Source: Scalindua sp964584595
GTDB taxonomy: Bacteria > Planctomycetota > Brocadiia > Brocadiales > Scalinduaceae
Direction: 5' to 3'
Assembly (NCBI GenBank): GCA_964584595.1
Contig: CAZPAM010000008.1
Coordinates: 1 to 61,262, forward strand
DNA length: 61,262 bases
Of this stretch, positions 60,070-61,262 are shown one piece after another (positions within the stretch are counted from its first letter, which is position 1; every line of letters starts with the position of its first letter). A program made the translations under genes and the position numbers. Below the pieces are notes generated by a model. The model did no database searches. It was given only the letters and a program-made list of their open reading frames with translations, and was not told the origin of the DNA.

Positions 60070-61262
60070 ATGACAAGAGAAAATATATTTAAAAGATACC
60101 AGGTATCATTCGACAGCAAAACACTTCAACATATTTTTACAGATACACTGATAATAGGAAGTGGTGTAGCGGGGTTAAGCTCTGCCATCCACGCAGCAAA
60201 GGCCGGATCAGTCCTGGTAGTAACAAAGGCTGCAATAAGTGAGAATTGCACTGAGCATGCGCAAGGAGGGATTGCGGCAAAATTAAACCTTGGTGACAGT
60301 TATAAGAGTCACATTGACGATACTCTAAGTACCGGACAGGGTATTTGTGACGACGCAATAGTCAACAGCGTAATCAGAGAGGGCCCGAAACGTGTAAAAG
60401 AGTTAATAAGCTGGGGCGCTAAATTTGATAAGGAAAACGGAAAATTAGCCTTCACAAAGGAGGGAGGGCACAGCCACCCAAGAATATTACGAGCCAGAGG
60501 TGACTCTACAGGTAAAGAAATTGAAGAAACCCTGATAAATATGGTTAAGAATAATCCTCAAATCAGGGTTTTTGAACATACTTTTGCCCTTGATTTGCTG
60601 GTGAGCAAGAATTCATGCGATGGAATTATTGCATGGCGTAGCCAGGAAGGGAAAACATTGATATGGGCGAAACAAACTATTCTGGCGTCCGGGGGTTGCG
60701 GCCAGGTTTATAGAGAAACAACTAACCCGGAGATTGCAACCGGAGATGGAATTGCAATGGCTTACAGGGCCGGGGTTAAGCTTCAGGATCTTGAGTTTGT
60801 ACAATTCCACCCAACAACATTATATGTTGCCGGCACCGAAAGAGTCTTGATTTCAGAAACTGTTCGTGGTGAAGGAGGAGTATTGAGGAACAAAAATGGT
60901 GAATTGTTCATGTCAAAATATCATCCCAGCGCCGAACTGGCGCCAAGAGATATAGTCAGCAGGAGCATTGTACATGAGATACGCAGAACTGACCATACAC
61001 ACGTATATCTGGATGTAAGGCACATCTCAAAAGAAAAGCTCAGTAACAGATTCCCAAAGATAAAGAAATTATGTGCATCTTTTGGTATTGACATAACAAG
61101 GCAATTAATTCCCGTACACCCAAGCGCTCATTATATGATAGGCGGTGTTAAGGTTGATCAGAATGGTAGAACAAGCATGAAAAACCTCTATGCGTGTGGA
61201 GAAGTGTCTTGCACAGGATTACATGGAGCAAACCGTTTAGGTAGTAATTCACTACTTGAAGG
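60070..61262 (+). CDS. nadB: L-aspartate oxidase, 3' end outside the window
   Basis: About 397 residues are visible; the gene runs off the window. The FAD-binding TLIIGSGVAGLSSAIHAAKAG (by parts: IIGSGVAGLSSA, about 28-39) opens the protein. Then come HAQGGIAAKL (about 59-68), GGHSHPRILRARGDSTG (by parts, ~139-155), GGCGQVYRETTNPEIATGDG (by parts, ~205-224), the catalytic-region FHPTTL (about 245-250), PRDIVSRSI (about 294-302) and GLHGANRLGSNSLLE at the window end. It oxidises L-aspartate to iminoaspartate, the first step of de novo NAD synthesis. Confidence 0.95.
   Translation, partial: MTRENIFKRYQVSFDSKTLQHIFTDTLIIGSGVAGLSSAIHAAKAGSVLVVTKAAISENCTEHAQGGIAAKLNLGDSYKSHIDDTLSTGQGICDDAIVNSVIREGPKRVKELISWGAKFDKENGKLAFTKEGGHSHPRILRARGDSTGKEIEETLINMVKNNPQIRVFEHTFALDLLVSKNSCDGIIAWRSQEGKTLIWAKQTILASGGCGQVYRETTNPEIATGDGIAMAYRAGVKLQDLEFVQFHPTTLYVAGTERVLISETVRGEGGVLRNKNGELFMSKYHPSAELAPRDIVSRSIVHEIRRTDHTHVYLDVRHISKEKLSNRFPKIKKLCASFGIDITRQLIPVHPSAHYMIGGVKVDQNGRTSMKNLYACGEVSCTGLHGANRLGSNSLLE

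Noticed and set aside
1..61262. CRISPR arrays, tRNA and rRNA genes, insertion sequences
   Set aside because: No regularly spaced direct repeats, no cloverleaf with TTCGANTC arm, and no transposase or integrase signature was noticed on either strand.

Overview
The window is a contiguous stretch of a low-to-moderate GC bacterial chromosome with two runs of N. It carries no CRISPR array, transposase, phage gene or recognisable tRNA/rRNA. The gene set fits a diderm, mainly anaerobic bacterium: a flavodiiron O2/NO reductase, a corrinoid/folate-pathway MetF C-terminal-type protein, abundant c-di-GMP and sigma-54 signalling, a TatA subunit and a type II secretion/pseudopilin locus. The combination and codon style suggest Planctomycetota, perhaps an anammox-type Brocadiales member. 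That placement is inference only; no marker gene settles it.

Layout. 1-1.03 kb: MTHFR C-terminal-type protein and flavodiiron protein (partial). 1.2-5 kb: membrane methyltransferase and a tandem pair of HD-GYP phosphodiesterases, each behind an almost identical ~480-bp leader. 5.0-8.2 kb: a 1056-residue fusion of a cyclic-nucleotide-type sensor, GAF, a degenerate sigma-54-activator AAA+ domain and a polytopic NapH/NosR-like iron-sulfur membrane domain. 8.5-12.5 kb: a strongly promoted small secreted protein, then an operon with an internally duplicated protein, an FHA-membrane-trypsin-like protease, a HAD phosphatase/mutase and an exported unknown. 12.5-15.4 kb: HU, holA, clpX. 15.6-18.9 kb: a GH65 disaccharide phosphorylase plus beta-phosphoglucomutase operon, bordered by a repeated promoter-like module also found upstream of clpX. 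18.9-23.1 kb: Yip1-like protein, acyl-activating ligase, rhodanese, cysS. 23.2-30.3 kb: signalling block (CheR, CheB, a REC-REC-GGDEF diguanylate cyclase, a sigma-54 activator and a CHASE2-GAF-HD-GYP phosphodiesterase).

30.6-43.1 kb is a type II secretion/type IV pilus-like locus: a pseudopilin-FecR fusion, a free MshEN-type domain, a twin-arginine protein with an extreme basic tail, two GspE/PilB ATPases, GspF, and six pseudopilin-type genes ending in a very large GspK with an inserted lamin-tail-like domain. No secretin, GspC, GspL or GspM is present. tatA follows on the other strand.

43.5-52.5 kb: a possible terminated structured RNA, then metabolic genes (polyprenyl diphosphate synthase, bioD, DUF62, AmrS radical SAM, cupin, nadE, APS-type cysH, nicotinate phosphoribosyltransferase). 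52.6-56.2 kb: a compact operon with split phosphonopyruvate (or sulfopyruvate) decarboxylase, PhnW-type aminotransferase, nucleotidyltransferase and CDP-alcohol phosphatidyltransferase, which reads as a phosphonolipid headgroup pathway lacking only PEP mutase. 56.2-61.3 kb: SagB-like double nitroreductase, aldo/keto reductase, ArsC-type phosphatase fold, hemerythrin-like protein and nadB (partial).

The most promising material for a new system is the sensor/pseudo-AAA/ferredoxin fusion at 5.0-8.2 kb and the secretion locus with its unusual fused pseudopilins and basic Tat-like peptide. All identities, domain boundaries and alignments are by eye.
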